A stretch of DNA of 64,000 nucleotides from Asparagopsis taxiformis (lineage: Eukaryota; Rhodophyta; Florideophyceae; Bonnemaisoniales; Bonnemaisoniaceae). The stretch spans positions 28,574-92,573 of the forward strand of contig JALQPE010002020.1 of assembly GCA_030407315.1 (NCBI GenBank), in the 5' to 3' direction. Position 1 is the stretch's first letter, and every line of letters begins with the position of its first letter. The position numbers and the translations under genes are program-made. Below the pieces are notes generated by a model. That model was not told where the DNA came from. It searched no databases and was given only the letters and a program-made list of their open reading frames with translations. Shown in pieces: positions 55,013-64,000 of this stretch.

Positions 55013-58000
55013 CTAATTCCATGCTCTAAACGCTGTCCCATAATGAACGTAGAGCTCCTGCCCCGGACAGATATCGCGGATTGCACGTACTACAATGATC
55101 TTCGGATTTTCTAGGTCCTTCGCCTTGAGCTTCTTCCCCGTCGAACCGCTGCTGTAGTTCTCGACAAACTCGACGTTGGCCATCCGCCTGGTGTCTTCCG
55201 CCGGAGTGTCCTCACCTCGCAAATACCGCGGGTCGTTGATGAACTGCGCCGAACAGAACGGAGCCGGAACAATCCAAATTGGATGCTCGATGTTTTCGTC
55301 GTCCTCCGCTGTTGCATACAGCTTGATGGCATACATCAAGAATGTTTCCTTCGTTATCGCCATGTGACCCTCTCCGTACGCGAACCTCATCGACTCCTTG
55401 CTCATATCAGAGTACACAACAGTTCCGTAGTATGCACATACTTCGTCGCCAACATTAAATGTCTGTTCAGCGAAGAGCCCTCTTCCTGCATTTGGATGCT
55501 TAATCAGCGATGGTCGAACGCTCAATTTTTTCGCAACACAATCGTGTGCCCGCATCACGCGAGGGTTTTCAGTTTGCAACCAGCGGCGCAGGGAAGGTGG
55601 CCAATAATGTACCGGTTTTTCCATGTGCTCGTGCGACGCAATCGACTCTGGGCACAGCTGCCAGAGGTACTGCCGAATATATTTCGGGAACCTCTGGTAC
55701 AGGGGAAGGCCAGGTGGGGGTTCGATGATCCTCCGTTCCCTCTGTGTACGCATCGTGACAGAGGGGGACGCCAAGAACTTCTCAGCACTCTGTTTCGCTT
55801 CTGTCGTGACCCTCATGTCAGTGTTGTTTGAAAGAATTACACGTGACATGACTGCACACAGCTTTGGAAGCGATCGTGCCACACACAATTTGTCCATGTC
55901 ACTGCCGACGAAAACACGGTGCTCAGGCAAGCTCATAGCTGCTTTTCCCGTTGCGAAAGTGCCAGAGAATGGATCGACAACAATATCACCAGGCTGTGAA
56001 TGCTGGCTGATCAACTCCATCATGAGAGCGACGCTCTTCTGCTCTGCACGAACTCTGACCGTAGCACCGGTTGTGCTCCTTGTTCGCCACACCATCTCAT
56101 TCGAATCGATGGCGGGCATATTGATGGTGACGTTGCACCACGCCGGGTACGTGCCGTCCATGTATCCGTGGTTCCTATAGGCCACCATCTCGCTTCCGGT
56201 CTTGAACGGAACACCTCGCTTCCAGAAGTGGATAGCGACCTCTGCCATGTTCATGCGTTGGTACCTCTTCCGCCCCGGCATTTGATAGAGGTGCCCAGGT
56301 AGTCGGACAAACAACAGAGGTACCTCGTCAACGAAGAAAACTGAATTCCGAACGACGTCCTCCTCCTCCTCGTCCTCCTCCTCCTCCTCATCCGCACTTT
56401 CTTCGCCACTGTGCTGCGATGCTTCGGAGTCCGAATTCATGGACGTAACCTCTTCTTCATCCGACCCGTCATCACTGGCAGCAGCATCGGTTGGGCCTTC
56501 TGACTGCGGTCCTTTGTACGTTTCCAAGTAATGGAACCATTCGTAGAACTGCAAAACGGAGCAGAACACGATGCCGTGGCCACCGGGGCGCAACAGCTCG
56601 TCAAACACTTCGATGCTAGCCTGCATATCTTCTGCAGTTAGCCTGTCGTACGAAGAGTTGGAATCGTTCCTCTTACGACGAACATTGTAGGGCGGATCAG
56701 TCAGAATGAGCTGAACGTTGCCCGTGATGGGCACGTGTTCTCGGCTCTCGTCGGCACTGACCAAATCTTCGAAAGGGACGTCGTACACCCGGCAATACTG
56801 ACTCATTTTCGAAAGAAAGTCCTTTGCGAGAGCCTGCCCTTCACTTTCCTGCTCTTCTGTCGCATGGGGTGACGGTGACGGGGGAGACGGCCCTTGGGCA
56901 GTAAGACTGGTCCTCCCAGGCCCAAGTTGAAGCCTGGTTGTGTGTCTTGTCGACGGAACCAAACCTCTCCCTCCTGTGTTGCGACGAGTGGGAGTGTCAT
57001 CAACCGGCTTGGGGACCTTTTCTGCGTCCGCGGCTTGTGGTGCCGGGCGGAGGACAGCCATAACGTCTTCGTCGAGGGTGTCAAAGTACGCTGGCAGCTT
57101 GTCCGGATTTCCGCTTGACAAGTATATTTCCAGCGCCCCCCAGCGGTCGGACTCCGGCCAGGTGTACAGGTCTGGGTTGACGATAAGAAACTGCAACCGG
57201 TCGAAGAACTTCCTCACAAGGTACCTAAATGCACTGTGCTGCGCACTGGTTCTTGTCTCTACTTTTCCACCATATCCATCAGGATGAGATAGGGGAGCTT
57301 TGTCGTGGTAGAGATCTAGCTTCTGTTCCATCGGTGCGAATAGACCTTCATCGAGCACGTCAAACCAATGCTCACTGCTGTCGAAAATGATGTACGGCGC
57401 CATCAACTCTTCGAAGCTGGAAAACTTTGCGGCGAAGGCCACATCGGTCCAAGCATGGTATAAAACTTGAACCACGTAACAAGCTCGATTAGTGCTTTTC
57501 CGATGGGCTGGGACGCGTGCGGCTTCGTTCCCCTCTTCGGCCGCGTCGCCTATTCGGCGACGCGGCAGGTTCTTGTTGTGATTTCGGATGATAGATAACG
57601 CTTGGAAATACATCAATACCTCGAACGTTTCCGGTGGAGCAAGAACGAAGGCGCTTGGTTCCCCGCGCTGCGGCACCTGTAGTGGCGAAGGAAGCATGTT
57701 ACATCCAATAAGGAAGGTCTGCGGCACGATCCCAGAAAGGGTGCAGTGCTCAACCCATTGCCCGATACGCTCATCCTGTCTTGAAAACTCGGCAATGGGT
57801 AATGCCAGACGAACAATCTGCTTGGCTCGCTCAACGTTCATCTCTGCCATGACGATTTCGGCAACATCCGCCTCGACTCCAGCATTCTTCGAACGACCGC
57901 TGAAGGCCATGCTGAGTCGACCTTGCAGCGCCGCAAATTGTTCTTCCGTGCCCTGCGCAACCCAAGCGCCAAGGTCCGCGTATGTGAAACCTCCCGGCTT

Positions 58001-58216
58001 GTCCGTCAAGTCTGCGAAACTTGAGTGGGCGAATAAATCCAGCAAGAGGCGGAGGAAGTCTTTGCCAGCGAGAGTAGTTTCGCGGGCGGCGCGACCTACG
58101 TTTCGACGTGTATCCATGTCACTAGAATCCTCCCAAGGGCTAGCGGGTTCGCGCAGAATTGGCACGGTTGCGTCGTCAACGATCGGATTGCTGTTGCGCC
58201 TGCGCTTATTCGTCAT
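55013..58216 (-). CDS. DNA methyltransferase-SET fusion 2 (intact)
   Basis: 1067 codons from ATG 58216 with no break. The N-terminal 450 residues are helical, unassigned, and lack the ParB signature of fusion 1. A beta-class DNA aminomethyltransferase follows: LILTDPPYNVRRKR near residue 505 (motif IV), GGHGIVFCS, a target-recognition region with a long acidic run (DEEEEEDEEEE), and motif I VVDPFSGTFATG near 747. DPPY with motif I C-terminal is typical of adenine-N6 beta-class enzymes. Residues about 870-1065 form a SET domain: AGRGLFAEQTFNVGDEV, QFINDPRY, ANVEFV and PGQELYVHYGT. Presumed role: a nuclear writer of a DNA and a histone mark. It is divergent from the ParB-like/dioxygenase gene at 59090. 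Confidence 0.92.
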   Translation of the reverse strand: MTNKRRRNSNPIVDDATVPILREPASPWEDSSDMDTRRNVGRAARETTLAGKDFLRLLLDLFAHSSFADLTDKPGGFTYADLGAWVAQGTEEQFAALQGRLSMAFSGRSKNAGVEADVAEIVMAEMNVERAKQIVRLALPIAEFSRQDERIGQWVEHCTLSGIVPQTFLIGCNMLPSPLQVPQRGEPSAFVLAPPETFEVLMYFQALSIIRNHNKNLPRRRIGDAAEEGNEAARVPAHRKSTNRACYVVQVLYHAWTDVAFAAKFSSFEELMAPYIIFDSSEHWFDVLDEGLFAPMEQKLDLYHDKAPLSHPDGYGGKVETRTSAQHSAFRYLVRKFFDRLQFLIVNPDLYTWPESDRWGALEIYLSSGNPDKLPAYFDTLDEDVMAVLRPAPQAADAEKVPKPVDDTPTRRNTGGRGLVPSTRHTTRLQLGPGRTSLTAQGPSPPSPSPHATEEQESEGQALAKDFLSKMSQYCRVYDVPFEDLVSADESREHVPITGNVQLILTDPPYNVRRKRNDSNSSYDRLTAEDMQASIEVFDELLRPGGHGIVFCSVLQFYEWFHYLETYKGPQSEGPTDAAASDDGSDEEEVTSMNSDSEASQHSGEESADEEEEEDEEEEDVVRNSVFFVDEVPLLFVRLPGHLYQMPGRKRYQRMNMAEVAIHFWKRGVPFKTGSEMVAYRNHGYMDGTYPAWCNVTINMPAIDSNEMVWRTRSTTGATVRVRAEQKSVALMMELISQHSQPGDIVVDPFSGTFATGKAAMSLPEHRVFVGSDMDKLCVARSLPKLCAVMSRVILSNNTDMRVTTEAKQSAEKFLASPSVTMRTQRERRIIEPPPGLPLYQRFPKYIRQYLWQLCPESIASHEHMEKPVHYWPPSLRRWLQTENPRVMRAHDCVAKKLSVRPSLIKHPNAGRGLFAEQTFNVGDEVCAYYGTVVYSDMSKESMRFAYGEGHMAITKETFLMYAIKLYATAEDDENIEHPIWIVPAPFCSAQFINDPRYLRGEDTPAEDTRRMANVEFVENYSSGSTGKKLKAKDLENPKIIVVRAIRDICPGQELYVHYGTAFRAWN

Positions 58217-59089
58217 AATGGAATGAGTGGAAATTCGGTACAGGATGGCGACCGCTCGGCGAGACAGTCAAATTTGACGACGTATCTCGTGACGTTTGCA
58301 CTCTTTCGTGAGGAACACTGGTTGATATCGAACGGAACAGAGTATACGGGTACACAGCACTGGAAAGGTCTTGAAACCCGTAACCGGTGTAGGTAATAAG
58401 TTGTGACGGATACGTGGTAGAGAAAAATTTTAAAAAGATTGTGATTCCCTGTCTTTGAGTGTTGTACTGCACGGCCGCCATGGCGGCTGTGACTGCAGTC
58501 ACATAGGTTGTCACAGGTGCATCACGCTTACCAGGTGAGCGACATCCGGACGGCCACTGGACATGGGGATGTCCAGCTCAGATGCATTGCTGGCCAGCCC
58601 AGAAATTCTACAATTTCGGGCACAAAAAATATTGCAAAAAACATCGATTTCGGCGGTCGATTGTGCCGTACGGCACATCCCCATCTCAAAAACATGTTCA
58701 CATGTGCATGTTTTTGAGAATAGCCCAAATTTTAACTCAAATCAGGGTGTTCCCCGGATAAAGGGGTGCTCGCAGCCGCCCCAAAAGCCGCCTAGCTTGA
58801 CAGCTGTAATTTTAACACATTACACATCAAGGACACTGCCTGCTTCACGCCACCTCGTCAGGTTTCGAGAGCCCGACTCGGGCCCGTTCCGAACGGACAC
58901 TCACATCTCGATTGCCTCTCTTGCATTCCAGCGGTCACGATAGGTGTGTACCTAACAAAATTTCGGTTGTATTGTGTTATTATTTCCAGCGATTGGCGTT
59001 CACGACCATTCTTCAACGTGAAACATACCATCCACATCACTCGAATACGTCAACGTCAACCATCTCTTTTCCTTTCCAACTCAACAACC
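58217..59089. promoter_or_regulatory. divergent promoter region containing repeat copy b
   Basis: About 870 bp between two divergent genes; no ORF of note. It includes the 58551-58820 repeat. Start codons on both sides are in good context (CAACCATGG at 59090). Confidence 0.5.
58551..58820 (+). repeat. inverted repeat copy b, right of MTase-SET 2
   Basis: Begins GGCCACTGGACATG and ends GACAGCTGTAATT, matching copy a in inverse orientation over about 250 bp, with the same 12-bp-arm hairpin and the palindrome GTGCCGTACGGCAC. Copy c at 63325 has the same orientation. Confidence 0.85.
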
Positions 59090-62000
59090 ATGGCGGATAC
59101 GCATTTCAGCAGTTTTTTTTCAACGGTTTGCGGCGATCAAGTGAGCGCGTCAGCGGAGTCGCGCGGACTCAAGCGCGGCGTCGATGTCGACTTGTTTGCG
59201 GACGTGGACGGTGCGGCTGTGCATATTGGGACGGCTTCGGTGAGCACTGCTGGTGGCGATGTTGGCCTTCCGCGCACGCTGCACAACCACCAGCTGCCGG
59301 AAACCGAGGAGGCGGACTATATCGTCGTGCGCAACATTGCGACTAAGGACAAGTTCAAGGACCTCCCGTTCCCGTACATGTTTGATGGCGCCGAGGGACC
59401 GCCGGAGACGATGGGTGGAGCATACGGCGCGGCGTTTTACCCTTGGGATACTCGGATGATGCGCCCCGCTGCGGAGGATGGCCCTAGCGACATTCGTACC
59501 CCTGCTGCAGCGTCAAACTTCAACGCAGCGACGAACCAGGCCAGCTCGGGACGGATGCCCAGTACCGGTCCGGCAGGCGAAATCACTGGTTCGGGGGGTA
59601 CGAAGCATCCAGCACGCTCCGTCCCGGTTTCGGGAGGCACGAAGCGCCCTGCTCGCTCTGCTAGAGCCTCCAGTGGAGGCACGAAGCACCCTGCTCGCTC
59701 CAACGTCACCGAAGCTACTACGCAGGACGTAACCGAGGTGGACGACGAACCGGAGGTGGCGGAAAGCATTCGTGAGCAGCAGGGGACGCAAATTACGGTG
59801 CCCAAGTTTGTGACGTCGGATTACGTCGGAGAAGGAGCGACTGTGTTGGTGAGGCAGCTAGTGGAACCGGCCGTGACCCTTCGGGATGTGAAAGAAGACC
59901 ACGTGGAGGACCTGCGCAACAATATGTTGGCTGTGGGGTATGTGAGCTCTTCGCGTATCACTGTGACGGTGCTGAGGTCGCAGAACACGCATCTGCCCGC
60001 CGACACGCGTCTTTCGAGAATGGCAAATTCCATGCCAATGCCAATGCGAACGTGACCGTGATCGACGGACTGCATCGTCTCAATGCTATGCATAGCATTG
60101 CCGATGACTTCACGCGCCTCACCCGTATGCACAGAACCAAGCTGCCACAGGACGCAAACCGCTTGCGCTGGGTTACTCAGCCTCTGGATGTGTACTACCT
60201 TCGCCGCAAGGACGACAGTGATCTTCAGCCTCATGAGATCATCCACAAGAGTGCAGAGTCGAACCATACGACTGGGACGCAACTGACGGAGCGCTCCCTG
60301 GTTCGAATCTTGTCGTCCATCCAGCAGTTCATCCGTACGATTGCTGTTGCAAATAACGTGGAAAACGCTGGCGACTTGCGTGAGTCTGATGTCATCCGAA
60401 CATTGTTCGAGGCGCAGTTCATGGGGATGATGAATTCAACGAACACGGCCCGGCGGTGGACGCGTTTGGCTATAGCAACGCTGAAGCATCCTGTTCTCGA
60501 CGAAGTGTTGCGTGAGCTGAACAATTCTGAGCGCCGCAACGAGATTGGGATAACGCACCTGGACCACAAGATAGTGCGCGAGTTGCTGGAAGAAAACTTT
60601 GTCTTCGTCTTGCGTGGTCTTTCGGAGTACTTGAACCCTGCTCATGGTGGACGTCCGGATGGACGCTTTGACGTGAACGACTTCTATACATACGTCCGTC
60701 GCGTGACTGCAATCGCAAATTCTCTGTACGCTGCGTTTGGGCGCCCAAAGAGTATTATGCGCAAGTCATTTCTGAGCACAGAGATGGCAATTGGGTCGGT
60801 TAAGCAGCCGAAGGAGTTGCAATGGCATCTCACCAATGCCATTGCAATGTATAGAGGGGACGACCGGAGCAGTGAGGTTCGAATGCGACGGAGAACCACG
60901 CGTTTACAGGATTTGGAAACGAACTTGAAAGAGTTTTTCAATCCGACATTGAAGAAGAAGACTAAGGCTCGACGCAAACGCCGCCCTTCTGCTGCCAATG
61001 TGAGACTCACTCACAAGAAGCAGCGGAATGTCGAACATGAGCCTGCTTCGCATGGCATCCGCCGCCGTTCACAGCGACTTCGCTCGACGGGGAGCACACG
61101 CCTCGAGGAAGAAGAGCCGGTTGTGGTACAACAATCTGCCGGGAAGAAGAGCAGGCCGTTGTTGATAAACCCACCGATCAACAACAAGCCACTGCTTCCG
61201 GTGATGAGGTTGACGAAGACTCCGCCCGTTCCCCCGATTCTGCCGTTGAGATTGTCCCCCAAGATAACCAACGTGCTGGTGCGACTCCCTCCAACCAAGA
61301 ATCTGTCCATAACGTTTCGGACGAGGAAGAAAACAACAGTGCAGATGAGGGCCATGTCAAAAGCAAGGGGGTCCGCGAAGTGACAATTACACTCACTGTT
61401 CCGGAAGGAGTCGAAGTCGATGAAGACGGTTACATCGTTCGTGACTCTCCTTCTGAACACGACCTCCTCTTCGACGACCGTATGCCATCTCTTCCCGACG
61501 ATTTCGAAGTCAAAGACCGAGCCGAAGGGCATCATCTGGCGCAGCGTCCCGCGGACGTCATCGCATCGGTGAGGGTTGGCTGTCTGCCCCCGATTGAGCT
61601 CAGGTTGTTATTGGAGAGTGTGGAAATCGATGAGGAGGGCAGAGAGGTGAGGTATTTGAAGCAAGTGGCGATGGACCCTGTGTTTGAGGGGCTGCATATT
61701 CCGGAACAACATCGGGCTCGTCATCTTGTTTTCGAGATCGACACCATCTATCCGATGTTTTTCGCAGCGTGGAAGATGGCTGCCAAGGCGATGTGTGAGC
61801 CTACATCGACGTTTCTACCCTCGAGGCTGGACTTCGCTTAGGTTGCGCGAATGTCTACAAGCTGGAAGGATTCGTATGAGGCCGGCACTGGTATGGCGTA
61901 CTTCCACAATTGCCGAACGGAAATCAACGAGCGAGGGTATACGGTGATGCACAATTTCGCGGATGTAAGCTACCTCGATGCGTCGGACAAGTTCCCATTT

Positions 62001-63050
62001 GACTTGGGTCTCATGGAAGAAATTCCTAACCAGGAATTGTTTCGGTACTTCTTGGGAACATGGGAGGGGGAGGAGGTGCACAACGACCCTGGGAACCGGC
62101 AGCTGTGGAGTCCCATTGGCAATACGGGGGACGATGAAACAGATGAGAAGAACCGGAATGAGGGGAGGGCTCGCTTCACGTCTACGCGCCACTGCCTGGT
62201 TGACTATGCCGAGAACGATGAGACGCATATCGACCGGTTCAAGTTTGTGACGCGGCGAGCCCTGCTGGATGTGTGGTTGGGAATCCTTGTCCGGCTGATA
62301 GGGCTGGAGGAGTGCGGTTTACCGGGAGAAAAACTTGTCATGCCGGCATCTGGGGGACGGTTTTTGATAACGGGAAAGGGGTGTCCTCGGCAGGTCCCAC
62401 ACAATGATTTCCCTGTTCCTCCTCGCGACCGCAAAGATCAACTTCCGGGTTACTTTGTTATTGCCAACGGAGATGACCCATTCCCTATCTGAGTGTGTCC
62501 AGGGTCCCACAAGTACGTCTTTTCCAAAGCGCTGGAATTAGATATGTACGCCAAGACGATGAAGCTGAAGAAGGTAATCGTTCCGCCACGTTCAGTCTTC
62601 ATCGGTCACGGCCATGTACAACATGCCGGGGCAGGGCATGTCGACAGAGTTGTGTCACACACGACAACGAGGTATCACACGTATTTCAGGAATGCGTCGT
62701 ATCCGATTCCCGACAATGTTTCGTTTGGTTTCATCAGGCGGTTGGGATTCGAAGAAGAAGTAATCGCCAATGCTCCGCGCCGGTCTGCCAGGCAAAGTCA
62801 ACCGGCACCTGTCAATGTTCGCCACAAGACAGTTGTTCCCATCCCGGTCAAGAAAGATCGTAGGCCGAAGACAGGGCAGCTCGGAATGATGCGGATGAAG
62901 ACGACAGCACCTCGCAAGAGGAGAGCCCTCACACACGACGAACTACTAGTCTTGAGCAGATCAACTCCACAGTTGCCGGTAACGCCTATTCTGCCGGGAG
63001 ATCCTGAATATAGTGGGGACGAAGAGGAAGAACAATTTTCCGACGGCTAG
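59090..63050 (+). pseudogene. ParB-like/2OG-Fe(II) dioxygenase gene 3, broken
   Basis: Starts at ATG 59090 (MADTHFSSFF). N-terminal disordered part with GGTKHPARS repeats; ParB-like domain from about residue 250 with VEDLRNNMLAVGY and, after a -1 break near 60012, VIDGLHRLNAM. A second -1 break near 61141 (GGG where GGGG would keep frame) leads into an acidic linker and the C-terminal domain. In-frame stops follow: TAG 61839-61841 and TGA 62490-62492, the latter just before VCPGSH, where other DSBH dioxygenases are uninterrupted. Dioxygenase ligands: VPHNDFP (HxD), GHVQHAG (distal His) and TTTRYHTYF (Arg). Basic tail with acidic end. Two stops plus two shifts favour a pseudogene more than for gene 2. 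Confidence 0.8.
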
Positions 63051-63324
63051 ATAGCTTAACAACTACTACTTTGGTAAACAATTATCGAGAATATAATCAT
63101 CTCCTTTATCACTTTCAATCTATGAACCTAGTATAATGTACTTCCGTTCCATGCTTTCAAACTAGATTGTCCATTCCTCGTGGGTTGGAGCATGATTTCC
63201 AGGACGATTCCCTCACATCTCTAGACTCGATGGTCTATGGTAGAAATAGCAGAACAATTGGGTTTGTACGTGCTTCATCGCCTACTTGCTTCCGGTAATG
63301 TGTGGACGTGCACGATACACGATC

Positions 63325-63535
63325 AACCTGAAATGGACGTCCGGTGGATGTCCAGCTCAGATGCACTGCTGGCCAGCCCAGAAATTCTAAAATTTCGGGC
63401 ACAAAAAAATATTGCAAAAAACATCGATTTGGGCGGTCGATTGTGCCGTACGGCACACCCCCATCTCAAAAACATGTTCACATGTGCATGTTTTTGAGAA
63501 TAGCCCAAATTTTAATTCAAATCAGGGTGTCTAAT
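63325..63535 (+). repeat. repeat copy c, downstream of dioxygenase gene 3
   Basis: Third copy of the 54537/58551 repeat, same orientation as copy b, nearly identical through the hairpin (63464-63500) and AATTCAAATCAGGGTGT, after which similarity ends. Together with copy a it brackets both genes 55013-58216 and 59090-63050. Confidence 0.85.
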
Positions 63536-63555
63536 TTGGCCACAACGGCCCCAGG

Positions 63556-63676
63556 AACCGACCGCCGGCCCCGATCAGGGGCTATCACTGGCGTCTGTAA
63601 GCACCAACTGTAAGCCGGAACCGGCCGCCGCCCCGATCGGGGCTATCACTGGCTTCTATAAGCACCAACTGTAAGC
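63556..63676 (+). repeat. two tandem units of about 63 bp
   Basis: Each unit has GAACCGRCCGCCG, CCCCGATCGGGGCTATCACTGG and AAGCACCAACTGTAAGCC. The unit contains the palindrome CCCCGATCGGGG, with a one-base insertion in the first copy. Confidence 0.7.
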
Positions 63677-64000
63677 CAAAATGGCGTCTCACGAAGGGTC
63701 AATTTCAGGCTCAATACGCCAGGGACAGGTCTTGGTCCTTGTTTCATCATGGTCCCGCCCCCACTCTCTCACGACCAACCTGAAATGGACGTCCGGTGGA
63801 TGTCAGCTCGATTGCACTGCTGGCCAGCCAGAAATTCTAAAATTTCCGAAAAATCATTTGGTGGCCCAGCATCTCCTGTGCCGAAAATTCCCGCACTCAC
63901 TTCTGATATACTAATCGTAGTAGTAGTATAGTCTAGACGTGTTTCGCACTTGTACGCATAAGGGAGGCTGCACGGAAATGGTTGAGACTACGCTACTTGT
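63677..64000. other. right edge with partial repeat copy d
   Basis: No gene. 63778-63850 repeats the first about 75 bp of the copy c family (ACCTGAAATGGACGTCCGGT...AATTCTAAAATTTC) and then diverges. The remaining sequence shows nothing I recognise. Confidence 0.5.

Noticed and set aside
42191..61143. Programmed -1 frameshifting as the explanation of all breaks
   Set aside because: No common slippery heptamer is visible and the sites fall at different places in homologous genes; base loss or miscalling is simpler.
40265..62492. Stop-codon reassignment (TGA or TAG read as sense)
   Set aside because: TGA and TAG also end intact genes here (50551, 29638, 55013); the in-frame stops are few and occur in copies with other damage.
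54537..63535. Copies a-c as ends of a verified transposon
   Set aside because: The repeats are clear but I could not identify a target duplication or a transposase, so I list them only as repeats and a hypothesis.

Overview
This is a transposon-dense, intron-poor nuclear segment of a eukaryote. It holds Ty3/gypsy and Ty1/copia retrotransposons, CACTA DNA transposons, a spliced leader intron, and chromodomain and SET domains. I see no rRNA gene, no intact tRNA gene and no bacterial operon. The lineage cannot be fixed from sequence alone; an alga or other intron-poor protist fits, but this is inference.

Left part (1-21691). Two right ends of CACTA-type elements, at 1799 and 4148, each sit behind an array of short palindromes. 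Next comes a GC-rich Ty3/gypsy chromovirus (about 4149-15904) with gag, pol, an out-of-frame chromodomain and a long antisense coiled-coil ORF. It abuts a 5'-truncated Ty1/copia element (about 15905-21691) whose gag-pol ORF is intact.

Centre (23329-53519). A 30191-bp CACTA transposon is delimited by CACTACTG inverted termini, subterminal palindrome arrays and a 2-bp CA target duplication. It has split a coiled-coil gene on the minus strand (N-terminal half at 53520-54353, C-terminal half at 21888-23328). Removing the element and one TSD copy rejoins the reading frame exactly. Cargo in order: transposase; a ParB-like/2-oxoglutarate dioxygenase gene split by a complete copia element (33328-40037, TSD GTGGG); a second ParB-like/dioxygenase gene; a ParB-like/DNA methyltransferase/SET gene on the minus strand; a gene with a possible Tudor/SH3-like N-terminus; and a coiled-coil gene on the minus strand. 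Most intergenic intervals carry a palindrome, usually AATAATACCGGGTATTATT.

Right part (53520-64000). The same partners recur outside the element. An intact 1067-aa DNA methyltransferase-SET fusion (55013-58216, minus) is flanked by inverted repeats of about 255 bp, and is divergent from a broken third ParB-like/dioxygenase gene (59090-63050). A third copy of the repeat follows.

Working model: this CACTA lineage carries its own DNA/chromatin writer (DNA MTase plus SET) and a putative oxygenase (ParB-like plus Fe(II)/2OG domain) as paired cargo. Older relatives of the same set surround the younger insertion. Many frame breaks in these genes are one-base losses compatible with homopolymer-length errors, so pseudogene status should be read with care.
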